The translations under genes were made by a program, and so were the position numbers. Under the pieces are notes generated by a model. It saw only the letters and a program-made list of their open reading frames with translations, did not search any database and was not told the DNA's origin. From JAFGUB01 sp050305515 (GTDB lineage: Bacteria > Campylobacterota > Campylobacteria > Campylobacterales > Sulfurimonadaceae), in contig JBNLFL010000024.1 in assembly GCA_050305515.1 (NCBI GenBank), positions 62,001 through 126,000 on the forward strand: a DNA stretch of 64,000 bases, read 5' to 3'. The stretch's first letter is position 1. Each line of letters begins with the position of its first letter. Below, one piece after another: positions 1 to 7,119 of the stretch.

Positions 1-670
1 GCCGCAGGATCTCCCGTTTCCGGTAGTAATACAGTTCGATAAGCACCAGATAGCCCAGCCCTCCCAGAATAATCAGCACGGGGATGGAGAGGTTGATGAC
101 GGGATCGGTCCGATAGCCCATCAAGCTGTCGCAAAAGAGTGAAAAACCGGCGTTGTTGAATGCGGAGATCGCATGGAACAGACCGTACCAGAGTGCCTGA
201 TCCAGCGGCATATCCACCCAGAAACGCAGACTCAGCACCACAAAGCCGATCATCTCGATGGCAAAGATGGAGAGAAACACGACCTTGACAAAATGGACCA
301 GCCCCTCCATTCCCGAATAATTGAGCGATTCGCGCAGAATCAGCCGATCCCGATGACCCAGTTTGCGGTGCCGCATAATCGCCAGAAAGGTCACGGCCGT
401 CATGTAACCCAGACCGCCGATCTGGATCAGCACCATGATGGTGCCCTGCCCGAACAGCGTAAAATCCGCCCCGGTCTCCTTCACGATCAGACCCGTCACG
501 CACACCGCCGAAACCGATGTAAAGAGCGCATCGATGAAGCGCATCTCGCCGCGGTGCGCCCACGGAAGCCAGAGAATGATCGCACCGACAAGGATCAGCG
601 TGCCGAAACTGTAGATGATCATCTTGATCTCGGTCGTATGGACCGCATCCTGTTTCAGGAAGGAGGTCAC
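1..670 (-). CDS. trkH: TrkH/KtrB-family potassium transporter, C-terminus beyond left edge
   Basis: Membrane subunit of a Trk/Ktr potassium uptake system. Translating the minus strand from the GTG at 670 gives an N-terminal membrane segment, then FTSVSAVCVTGL, IMVLIQIGGLGYMT and GLFHAISAFNNAGFSLF. These are the filter and pore segments typical of TrkH/KtrB. The GTG overlaps the stop of the upstream response regulator gene (GTGA), so the two are translationally coupled. The frame is open to base 1, leaving about 223 codons, roughly half of a normal 450-500 residue protein. The context implies control by the adjacent Kdp-type two-component pair. TrkH versus KtrB cannot be decided from this fragment. 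Confidence 0.85.
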   Translation of the reverse strand, partial: MTSFLKQDAVHTTEIKMIIYSFGTLILVGAIILWLPWAHRGEMRFIDALFTSVSAVCVTGLIVKETGADFTLFGQGTIMVLIQIGGLGYMTAVTFLAIMRHRKLGHRDRLILRESLNYSGMEGLVHFVKVVFLSIFAIEMIGFVVLSLRFWVDMPLDQALWYGLFHAISAFNNAGFSLFCDSLMGYRTDPVINLSIPVLIILGGLGYLVLIELYYYRKREILR

Positions 671-1374
671 GCCGTCTCACCCGGATTCTGGCATATAAAA
701 CGGTATCCGATACCCATTTCGGTCTGAATGTATCGCGGCCGCGTCGTATCGGGTTCGATCTTTTTACGCAGCGTATTGATGTAGGAGCGCAGATACTGCA
801 TTTCGTTTTGATAGCCGATACCCCACACCGTTTTGAGAATCTGCTGGTGGGTCAGAACCTGATTGGGATGCGCCATAAAAAAATGCAGCAGCGTAAACTC
901 TGTCGGCGTCAGTTTGACCGAAATGCCCCGATTCATGAAATGGTGTGCTTTGACATCAAGGAAGAGCTCGTTACATGTAAGCCGTTCGGGATTCTCTATC
1001 GCGCCGCCCCGGCGCAGCTGCGCCCTGCGAATGCGGGCCAACAGCTCGACAAGCGAAAAAGGTTTGGTAACGTAATCATCCGCGCCCAGATCGAGCGAAG
1101 CGACAATCTCGCTCTCCTGACGCCGCGCCGAGAGGATGATAATCGGCGTATCCGCCGTTTTTCGAATCAGCCTGATAAGACTTTTTCCATCGGCATCGGG
1201 TAATCCCAAGTCAAGCAGAATCAGCGACATTTCCCTGCCGGAAAGAGCACGTTTCGCTTCTGAAGCGCTGCGTGCAAGCAGCGTATCATAACCATTTTGC
1301 CTCAAAGAGCGCTCCAGAAGCGAACTAATCGCACTGTCGTCTTCAATAATCAGTACCGGAGCATGTATCGACAT
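667..1374 (-). CDS. kdpE: KdpE-like response regulator
   Basis: A 235-residue OmpR/PhoB-type response regulator. The receiver domain (about 5-120) has the acidic pair E11/D12, phospho-acceptor D55 in LLDLGLPD and K104 in TKPF. A winged-helix DNA-binding domain follows (about 130-228, with LTPTEF and a GIGYRF hairpin). The start at 1374 is chosen because AAGGAG lies seven bases upstream. It follows the sensor gene by one base and overlaps the potassium transporter start, forming one operon. KdpE normally activates kdpFABC. Here the linked target appears to be trkH/ktrB. The TTACATGTAA repeat at 971-980 lies inside the gene and encodes LTCN. Confidence 0.85.
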   Translation of the reverse strand: MSIHAPVLIIEDDSAISSLLERSLRQNGYDTLLARSASEAKRALSGREMSLILLDLGLPDADGKSLIRLIRKTADTPIIILSARRQESEIVASLDLGADDYVTKPFSLVELLARIRRAQLRRGGAIENPERLTCNELFLDVKAHHFMNRGISVKLTPTEFTLLHFFMAHPNQVLTHQQILKTVWGIGYQNEMQYLRSYINTLRKKIEPDTTRPRYIQTEMGIGYRFICQNPGETA

Positions 1375-1375
1375 T

Positions 1376-2443
1376 TCAGAACTCCTTTCCGGCCTCGTTG
1401 GCACGGCGCAGCAAGGGAAGGCGTACTTTAAAACAGATGCGCCGCTCCCCTTCGCGATATGCTTCAATCGTACCGTTGTGCGCTTCGGCTATCTCTTTGC
1501 AGATGGAGAGGCCGATCCCGCTGCCGTGTATGTCGGCAGTATTGTCCAGACGATAAAAGCGGTCAAAAATGTTACTCAGTTCGTCCTGCTCCATGGGATG
1601 GGTCTCGTTACAGAGGCAGATCGTAACCGTATGCTCATCCGCATGCAGGTTCAGATCAATCGGCCATGCTCCGGGCGAATATTTCAGGGCATTGTCCAGA
1701 AGATTGACCAGAAGCCGCAGTAAAAGATTGCCATCACCCCAGTAAAGCGGCAGTGAATCGTCCGTATGAATCCTGAGACGTTCCCGCGTGGCCTGCTCGG
1801 GAAACTCCTGCAGCATGACACCGACAAGATCTTCCAGATCGCACCACTCTTTTTTCAGCGCGTCGGCGTTGCTGTGGAGCCGGGCGCTGTCAAGCAGCGT
1901 GCCGATCAGGCGGTCCATGCGCAGCGCCGACTCCTCGATCTGCGTCACCAGTTCCGAAACTTCCGAAGGTTGCAATGCGGATTGCTTCTGCAACAGCAGC
2001 GAAGCGTTTCCCAAAATGGATGAGAGCGGCGTTTTCAGGTCATGCGAGAGGGTGTGCAGCAGCAACTGGCGAATCTCGTTAACGTGAATCCGTTTGGCCT
2101 GAAAGGTGATGGTGTATCCCACGGCATAAAATATCAGGAAACTCCACACATAGATCAGGTCGTGAACATTGAAACTGTATTGCGGCGGAACGTAAAGCAG
2201 ATCGAACATGATGACCGAAATGGTGGTAACAAATAGCGTTGCACCCATATTGCCGCGCAGTGCGATGATGATGACCGGAATCATATGCATCAGCGCAATA
2301 TTGATGCGCTCGAGCTGCGCACCGAAAAACTGGCTTATAAGGGTGATGATTCCCAGCAGGACAAAGGCGATGAGATAGTGGCGCTGCAGCAAAGGGAATC
2401 TACTTTTTATAGGTCGAATATGCGATTTTTGCGAGGAGAACAA
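1376..2443 (-). CDS. KdpD-like sensor histidine kinase lacking the N-terminal KdpD/Usp domains
   Basis: Membrane histidine kinase of up to 355 residues. It has about four closely spaced transmembrane helices (residues 22-115), a HisKA domain with H134 in SHDLKTP, and an ATPase domain with NLLDNALKYSP and GSGIGLSICKEI. The DUF4118-like membrane block plus kinase resembles the C-terminal half of KdpD; the cytoplasmic KdpD and universal-stress modules of full-length KdpD (about 900 residues) are absent. The start is uncertain. The longest frame begins at a TTG at 2443 inside an upstream 32-codon membrane peptide, and a TTG at 2392 just after that peptide's stop is an alternative. Confidence 0.8.
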   Translation of the reverse strand: MFSSQKSHIRPIKSRFPLLQRHYLIAFVLLGIITLISQFFGAQLERINIALMHMIPVIIIALRGNMGATLFVTTISVIMFDLLYVPPQYSFNVHDLIYVWSFLIFYAVGYTITFQAKRIHVNEIRQLLLHTLSHDLKTPLSSILGNASLLLQKQSALQPSEVSELVTQIEESALRMDRLIGTLLDSARLHSNADALKKEWCDLEDLVGVMLQEFPEQATRERLRIHTDDSLPLYWGDGNLLLRLLVNLLDNALKYSPGAWPIDLNLHADEHTVTICLCNETHPMEQDELSNIFDRFYRLDNTADIHGSGIGLSICKEIAEAHNGTIEAYREGERRICFKVRLPLLRRANEAGKEF

Positions 2444-2498
2444 CGATCAGGAGCAGGAGGAAAAGAGATTCGAAACCGATTTCCCAGGGTGATGTCAC
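2400..2498 (-). CDS. Putative 32-residue single-span membrane peptide upstream of the KdpD-like kinase
   Basis: A short frame starting GTG at 2498 and ending TAG at 2400 on the minus strand. The predicted peptide has a short acidic amphipathic N-terminus, a hydrophobic stretch (LFLLLLIVVLLAKIAY) and a basic tail ending YKK. That is the layout of KdpF-like or other regulatory membrane miniproteins. It overlaps the 5' end of the kinase frame. No strong ribosome-binding site is visible (a weak AAGG lies upstream), so it could be fortuitous. The sharply bounded hydrophobic core and positive-inside tail argue for expression. Confidence 0.4.
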   Translation of the reverse strand: MTSPWEIGFESLFLLLLIVVLLAKIAYSTYKK

Positions 2499-2602
2499 AC
2501 AACGCCTTTTCTACTTTCTTCCCGTTATCATATAGCGAAAGGAATCAAAAAGGCATCAAAATCGGACCTTAAGCCGGAAACGCGGAAGAGAAATGTCGCA
2601 AT

Positions 2603-2815
2603 TCAGTCGTGATTGTCTATCAGGAACGTTCCGAAACCGTCTGTGCCCTGCAATGAAGCAGGATCGATTTCGATGGAGTCGATAATCAGCGTGTCGCGCT
2701 CATGCGGAGCGAGACGCGGCAAAAGGCGGACTTTGGCTTCCGCTTCATCCGCGCCATCAACGCGGTAGGTGCGTTTTTTGTTATCACCCACCCTTACATG
2801 TAAGAGATAGCGCAT
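2603..2815 (-). CDS. Conserved-looking 70-residue protein coupled to nifS
   Basis: I do not recognise this family. The 70-residue product starts MRYLLHVRVGDNKKRTYRV and is rich in charged residues and beta-forming segments, with no cysteine and no membrane segment. Its ATG shares a base with the nifS stop (TAATG), which indicates translational coupling and implies a role tied to the cysteine desulfurase or its regulation. In Campylobacterota the nifS partner is usually a NifU scaffold, which this is not. A TTACATGTAA repeat at 2794-2803 encodes the N-terminal LHV. Confidence 0.6.
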   Translation of the reverse strand: MRYLLHVRVGDNKKRTYRVDGADEAEAKVRLLPRLAPHERDTLIIDSIEIDPASLQGTDGFGTFLIDNHD

Positions 2816-3996
2816 TAGTTCGCTTCGATTTTATAACCGTAGGTCGAAGAGATGGAGCGCAGGCGCTCGGCCGCTTTGGTGAAGACTTCAATCGTGTAGT
2901 CAACCTCCTCTTCGGAGGTGAAGCGCGAAAGACTCAGACGGATCGCCGTATGGGCGAGTTCCGGATCTTCGCCGATAGCGCTCATGACAGGGTTGGCTTC
3001 AAGCGACTCCGACGCGCAGGCAGAACCGGTGGAGGCGCCGATACCCGCTTTATTGAGATCCCACAGCATTGATTCACCCTCGATGCCGCGCAGGGAGATG
3101 AGAATGGTGTTGGGCGTACGCATCTCTTTGGGGCCGACGACAATTGTGTCGGGAATTTTGGCGATGGCATCTTCAAGTTTGTCGCGAAGCCCTCTAACGT
3201 AGGTATTCATCTTTTCGATGTGACCTACCGACTGTTTCATGGCCAGCCCCATACCGATGATATAGGCGACATTAAGCGTACCCGCGCGTTTGCCGCCCAT
3301 CTGTTCACCGCCGTGGAGCAGGTTGGGAAGGTCACGCCCTTTTTTCACATAGAGACCACCGACCCCTTTGGGACCGTGAAACTTGTGCGCCGAAAATGTC
3401 AGGTAATCTACTTTTGTCTGCGTCAGATCGACCGGAATCTTCCCTATGGCCTGCACGGCATCGGTATGAAACAAAATACCGCGCTCCTGAGTGATTTTTG
3501 AGACGGCATCAACCGGGAAGATCATTCCAGTTTCGTTGTTGGCCCACATCATGGAGACCAGAACCGTTTTGTCGGTAATCGCCGCTTCAATCGCTTCGGC
3601 ACTGATATAACCGTTGTGATCGACATCAACAAATGTGACCTCAACCCCGTAATCCATCAGAAAATGCAGGGTTTCTCCCACAGATGGATGTTCTACCGCG
3701 GTCGTGACGATGTGGTTCTTTTCCGGATTGTTCAGAATGTATTTGAAAAAGATTCCCTTGAGGACAGCGTTGTTGCTCTCCGTCGCGCAGGAGGTAATGA
3801 GAATGTCATCGTCATCGGGGACGCCCAGCGCATCGTACATGTAACCCATAGCCTCGTTCAGGTGCGGACGTACCTCGATACCGTATTTGTGCAGCGAGTT
3901 CGGATTTCCGTAGAGATCTTCAAAGAACGGTTGCATCTTTACTTTGACCAGAGGGTCGATTTTCGTTGTAGCGTTGTTATCAAGATATACGCGCAT
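2815..3996 (-). CDS. nifS: Cysteine desulfurase NifS
   Basis: PLP-dependent cysteine desulfurase of 393 residues that supplies sulfur for Fe-S clusters. Visible hallmarks are the N-terminal YLDNNATTKID, a cofactor lysine in SAHKFHGPKG, HTDAVQAIGK, and the active-site cysteine loop STGSACASES. The start at 3996 has GAGG eight bases upstream and gives the canonical MRVYLDNNATT N-terminus. In Campylobacterota NifS is the general Fe-S assembly desulfurase, so its presence does not by itself indicate nitrogen fixation, but it would also serve the nitrogenase encoded 36 kb away. It is divergent from the higBA module. Confidence 0.93.
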   Translation of the reverse strand: MRVYLDNNATTKIDPLVKVKMQPFFEDLYGNPNSLHKYGIEVRPHLNEAMGYMYDALGVPDDDDILITSCATESNNAVLKGIFFKYILNNPEKNHIVTTAVEHPSVGETLHFLMDYGVEVTFVDVDHNGYISAEAIEAAITDKTVLVSMMWANNETGMIFPVDAVSKITQERGILFHTDAVQAIGKIPVDLTQTKVDYLTFSAHKFHGPKGVGGLYVKKGRDLPNLLHGGEQMGGKRAGTLNVAYIIGMGLAMKQSVGHIEKMNTYVRGLRDKLEDAIAKIPDTIVVGPKEMRTPNTILISLRGIEGESMLWDLNKAGIGASTGSACASESLEANPVMSAIGEDPELAHTAIRLSLSRFTSEEEVDYTIEVFTKAAERLRSISSTYGYKIEAN

Positions 3997-4178
3997 TGCA
4001 GTTTCCTCTTCAATTGCTGATATGTCCCGCTTTGAAAGGGGGATGTTTGACGTCAAAATGCAAGATTCGTTCGAGAGGAGGGCTCAAAAACCTACAACAC
4101 CGACAAACAGGGTAGTTAATCACATCAGGAGACTCGAGCGCTAAAGCTTAAAATAGCATGACATCCGTGTTAATATGA

Positions 4179-4184
4179 TACAAT
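4179..4184 (+). promoter_or_regulatory. -10 element of higBA (leaderless configuration)
   Basis: TACAAT ends five bases before the higB ATG at 4190, so the expected transcription start falls on or next to the A of the ATG. No ribosome-binding site precedes the ATG. The mRNA is therefore predicted to be leaderless. Confidence 0.45.
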
Positions 4185-4189
4185 GCTTC

Positions 4190-4483
4190 ATGATTGTTTC
4201 ATTTAAAGACCAAATCACTGAAGATATTTTCAATGGCATCCAAAGCAAGCAAGCAATCAAGAGACTGCCTAATGCATTGTGGAAAATTGCTGCAAGAAAA
4301 CTTGACCAGCTGGATTCAGTCATTGCGTTAGGAGAGCTGAAAACTCCACCGGGCAATCATCTGGAAAAGTTAAGTGGTGATCGTGCCGGTGAGTACAGCA
4401 TTAGGATCAATCAGCAGTATAGAGTCTGTTTTGCATGGACCGAGAATGGTCCCGGCGAAGTTGAAATCATAGATTATCATTAA
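4190..4483 (+). CDS. higB: HigB/RelE-family toxin
   Basis: 97-residue toxin of the HigB branch of the RelE superfamily, a ribosome-dependent mRNA endonuclease. It has the HigB start MIVSFKDQITEDIF, a central RLPNALWKIAARKLDQLDS block, SGDRAGEYSIRINQQYRVCF and the terminal EIIDYH. It precedes its antitoxin gene by 9 bp, the toxin-first order typical of higBA. The ATG at 4190 gives the standard family length; the longer frame beginning at 4175 would be atypical. The surrounding DNA is AT-richer than its neighbours, consistent with acquisition. Confidence 0.9.
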   Translation: MIVSFKDQITEDIFNGIQSKQAIKRLPNALWKIAARKLDQLDSVIALGELKTPPGNHLEKLSGDRAGEYSIRINQQYRVCFAWTENGPGEVEIIDYH

Positions 4484-4492
4484 GGAGAATTC

Positions 4493-4792
4493 ATGCGGAT
4501 ACCAACAAACAGAGAACCCACGCACCCCGGTGAAATGCTTCTGGAAGAATTTCTGATACCAATGAACATTACGCAGCGCATGTTGGCTGATGCCATACAT
4601 GTACCCTATCAGCGTATCAATGAAATTGTAAATATGAAGCGTGGCATTACCCCCAGCACTGCATTAAGACTTGCAAAATTTTTTGGTGTGTCAGAAGATT
4701 TTTGGCTTAATCTTCAAATGCGCTGGGATGTTTACCGATCTAAAAAAGCTGAGGCTGAGGAGCTTGATAATATTAAACCGTTGGCTTCTTGA
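4493..4792 (+). CDS. higA: HigA-family antitoxin
   Basis: 99-residue antitoxin with an Xre-type helix-turn-helix, neutralising HigB and normally repressing the operon. The signature THPGEMLLEEFLIPMNITQ opens the domain, and the recognition region YQRINEIVNMKRGITPSTALRLAKFFG is followed by the family ending SEDFWLNLQMRWDVY. A good AAGGAG lies before its ATG, in contrast to the toxin gene. That asymmetry would favour antitoxin synthesis. Confidence 0.92.
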   Translation: MRIPTNREPTHPGEMLLEEFLIPMNITQRMLADAIHVPYQRINEIVNMKRGITPSTALRLAKFFGVSEDFWLNLQMRWDVYRSKKAEAEELDNIKPLAS

Positions 4793-4863
4793 TGGACTGA
4801 AAACTTGTCTAAATCTCAAGTAGTTGTTTTGATTTCTTACATAAATCTTATGCTTGGCAAACC

Positions 4864-4913
4864 ACATTCTGAGCATTGAACTTAAAGGCGATTGAATTTG
4901 AAATTTGTGACCC
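4864..4913. repeat. 50-bp direct repeat, copy 1 (left of brnTA)
   Basis: Matches 5557-5606 at 46 of 50 positions (begins ACATTCTGAG, ends TTTGTGACCC). It lies in a non-coding stretch between higA and brnT. Weaker similarity continues downstream (TTTGATAAATCAT here, TTTGACAAATCAT after copy 2), so the original unit was longer, perhaps 130 bp. Confidence 0.8.
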
Positions 4914-5009
4914 CTTTTTCTCACAGCCAGCTGCTTCAAGTTGATTGATTTGATTATCAAGAGCACTTCTGTAGCCTTTAATAGAGATGCCTTTGATAAA
5001 TCATGATAA

Positions 5010-5021
5010 TATAATTATAAT
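5010..5021 (+). promoter_or_regulatory. Overlapping -10 elements of brnTA
   Basis: TATAAT occurs at 5010-5015 and again at 5016-5021. The second predicts a start exactly at the brnT ATG (5028). No ribosome-binding site precedes that ATG, so a leaderless transcript is likely, as for higB. Confidence 0.45.
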
Positions 5022-5027
5022 ATCAGT

Positions 5028-5321
5028 ATGAATATGTTGTATTTCGAGTGGGACCCTGACAAAGCCGCTTCCAATGTGAGCAAACATGGAATTTCTTTTG
5101 AAGAGGCCGAAACTGTATTTGATGATGACTTTGCCAGATTGATTCCCGATCCTGACCACTCAAAAGAGGAAGAACGGTTCATTCTTTTGGGAATCAGCTG
5201 TACTTTGAAGATTTTAACGGTAGTGCATTGCTATCGCAACAGTAATGAAACCATTCGTATCATCTCAGCGCGACGCGCCACTAAAAACGAACAACGCCAA
5301 TACAAGGAGTATTTATCATGA
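5028..5321 (+). CDS. brnT: BrnT-family toxin
   Basis: 97-residue BrnT ribonuclease toxin (RelE-like fold). The N-terminal FEWDPDKAASNVSKHGISFEEA is the BrnT signature, followed by the VFDDDFA block, the central RFILLGIS and the conserved RIISARRATKNEQRQY near the C-terminus. It overlaps the antitoxin start by four bases (ATGA), the usual BrnTA coupling. A second ATG two codons downstream is possible. The module is bracketed by 50-bp direct repeats. Confidence 0.9.
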   Translation: MNMLYFEWDPDKAASNVSKHGISFEEAETVFDDDFARLIPDPDHSKEEERFILLGISCTLKILTVVHCYRNSNETIRIISARRATKNEQRQYKEYLS

Positions 5322-5530
5322 GAGAAGAGTATGATTTTTCCAATTCAATTCCAAACCCTTATGCCAAGCAAGTGAAAAAACAGATTTCGCTGAATATAGA
5401 AGTTGATACGATCGAATATTTCAAACAGCTTTCAAAAAAGGTAGGGCTTCCATACCAGACTTTGATCAATTCCTATCTGACTGATTGTGCCAAACGTCAT
5501 GTGGAGCCAGAACTGAAATGGGGTAGTTGA
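5318..5530 (+). CDS. brnA: BrnA-family antitoxin
   Basis: 70-residue BrnA antitoxin with a C-terminal ribbon-helix-helix DNA-binding domain (KKQISLNIEVDTIEYFKQLSKKVGLPYQTLINSYL). It neutralises BrnT and represses the operon. The N-terminal segment (YDFSNSIPNPYA) is the toxin-binding part typical of the family. Its ATG overlaps the toxin stop and is preceded by AAGGAG. Confidence 0.9.
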   Translation: MREEYDFSNSIPNPYAKQVKKQISLNIEVDTIEYFKQLSKKVGLPYQTLINSYLTDCAKRHVEPELKWGS

Positions 5531-5556
5531 CCCTATTTGGTATTGAAAAATCTACA

Positions 5557-5606
5557 ACATTCTGATCATTGAACTAAAAGGTGATTGGATTTGAAATTTG
5601 TGACCC
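5557..5606. repeat. 50-bp direct repeat, copy 2 (right of brnTA)
   Basis: Second copy of the element at 4864-4913, with four substitutions. It lies between brnA and the GIY-YIG-like gene, so the two copies bracket brnTA at 693 bp spacing. They may be recombination scars or remnants of a duplicated segment that brought in the toxin-antitoxin pair. Confidence 0.8.
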
Positions 5607-5708
5607 GACTTCTTTTTCCTTTTTCCCAAAGAGTATTGAAAGAGAACAACGATAATTTTTCATATATCTTTGCAGCTTTTGACAAATCATACATTAAAGG
5701 AACTAGAG

Positions 5709-6239
5709 ATGACTCATATTTATATTTCATGGGCAGGACCATATACGTTAAAGGAAGTAGAAGAGCTAAAAAATGACAGTGATTATGGGATTTACCAGAT
5801 TTACGGCACGCATCCGGTTTATGGATCAAATGTCTTGTTATACATAGGTAAAGCCGAACAGCAAACTTTTTCAAAACGCATTCAGCAAGAAGAAAATTGG
5901 CCTTATAATGCAGACAGTGACAACATTCAAGTTTATATAGGCCGATTGTTTGATGATCATAAAAACACCAGAAACAAGAGACTAACTCAAGAGCAATGGA
6001 ATGAGATGATACGTCTTGCAGAAAAACTGTTAATTTATGCTCATTGGCCGGCTGGCAACTCTTCTAATATCAATACTGTCAGCAGAAAAGACCAAGAGCT
6101 TAATAGGCTTAAAGATGTGCGAGTATTCAACTATTTCAATTATCGTAGTTTGTTGCCGGAGGTCTCCGGAACTCTTTATGTGAATGAAGACGATTGGGAT
6201 GAATCATCCGTCTTTTCAATGGGACATTATGCAGAATAA
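5709..6239 (+). CDS. GIY-YIG-like domain protein
   Basis: 176-residue protein with a degenerate GIY-YIG nuclease motif: YGIYQIYG near residue 26, then NVLLYIGKAE and a following arginine region (TFSKRIQQEENW). A C-terminal region rich in aromatic and acidic residues has no recognised domain. The ATG at 5709 follows an AAAGGA-type site. It resembles standalone GIY-YIG proteins of accessory islands rather than UvrC. The frame is still open after the stop (6240-6374, about 40 codons, ending FGGT), which may be a remnant of a longer ancestor. The function is unknown. Confidence 0.6.
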   Translation: MTHIYISWAGPYTLKEVEELKNDSDYGIYQIYGTHPVYGSNVLLYIGKAEQQTFSKRIQQEENWPYNADSDNIQVYIGRLFDDHKNTRNKRLTQEQWNEMIRLAEKLLIYAHWPAGNSSNINTVSRKDQELNRLKDVRVFNYFNYRSLLPEVSGTLYVNEDDWDESSVFSMGHYAE

Positions 6240-6376
6240 CATACTGCCTCTTTGATGCAGCAGATTCAACTCCAGCATCCAGAAATCACAAAATGGCATA
6301 TACCGACCATTGGCAATGAAGGAATATCATTTTCCTCATGCAGTCAACTGCAACAATATTTTTTTGGAGGTACATA

Positions 6377-7054
6377 ATGCTCAGCAATCGATTCACGTCA
6401 ATCGTATTAGCCGCCGCTTTTGGTCTCCTTGGTTACTTCCTGTATCAGAGCAACAAGGACAATCAGCAGCTCGTTTCAAAAATAGATGCCATGCAGGCAC
6501 AGATCAATACACTCAACACTCACACTAATCCCGTACCGTCTCAAAGCGGTTCTCTTGTACTGAAAACAGCACCCGTTCCGGGCACTGCAAACCTGCCAGC
6601 CGCGCAGCCTGCCAACCCTATGGCCGCAGTCAATGCCATGCGCGAACAGATGCACCGGCAGATGCAGAGCATGTTCGGCGATGAGAGTTTCGATGCCTTT
6701 ATGGATGATGATTTTTTCAAAGAACATTTCAGAAATCTGAAAGCGCATAGCGGTTTGGGCGGTACGCATGCACTCGATTATGATGTGCAGGAAAGAGACA
6801 ACAACTACGTCTATGAATTTTCCAGCCCCGACAGGAAAGATCTTAACCTCAATATCGAGGTCAAATCGGGCGCGCTCGTGGTGAAAGAGGAGAAGCGCAA
6901 CGAAACGACGAAGCAGGAACAGGGCGGCTCGTACCGCTCCCAGACCTTCTCGTCATCCTCGTTTTCAATTCCCCTTCCCAAAGATGCCGATTCGCATTTT
7001 ACGACAAAAATGGAGGACGGGAAATTTCTCGTTATCGTGCCAAAGCTGGCATAA
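6377..7054 (+). CDS. Membrane-anchored Hsp20/alpha-crystallin-domain protein
   Basis: 225-residue protein. An N-terminal transmembrane anchor (about 4-24) is followed by a coiled segment (NQQLVSKIDAMQAQINTL), a Pro/Ala-rich linker, an acidic region around FGDESFDAFMDDDFF and a C-terminal alpha-crystallin domain (about 135-225; YDVQERDNNYVYEFSSP, LNLNIEVKSGALVVKEEKR). The start at 6377 has a consensus GGAGG. Ordinary Hsp20 is cytosolic, so this layout implies a periplasmic or membrane-facing chaperone. The C-terminal IxI tail is replaced by VIVPKLA. Confidence 0.75.
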   Translation: MLSNRFTSIVLAAAFGLLGYFLYQSNKDNQQLVSKIDAMQAQINTLNTHTNPVPSQSGSLVLKTAPVPGTANLPAAQPANPMAAVNAMREQMHRQMQSMFGDESFDAFMDDDFFKEHFRNLKAHSGLGGTHALDYDVQERDNNYVYEFSSPDRKDLNLNIEVKSGALVVKEEKRNETTKQEQGGSYRSQTFSSSSFSIPLPKDADSHFTTKMEDGKFLVIVPKLA

Positions 7055-7119
7055 CTTCAAAATCCCGACGGGGATTCATTCTTACATGTAAAGCCGGAAA
7101 CGCCTTTACATGTAACGCA

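Noticed and set aside
173..727. 184-codon open frame on the plus strand at the left edge
   Set aside because: Antisense to the TrkH/KtrB gene, whose pore motifs are evident on the minus strand.
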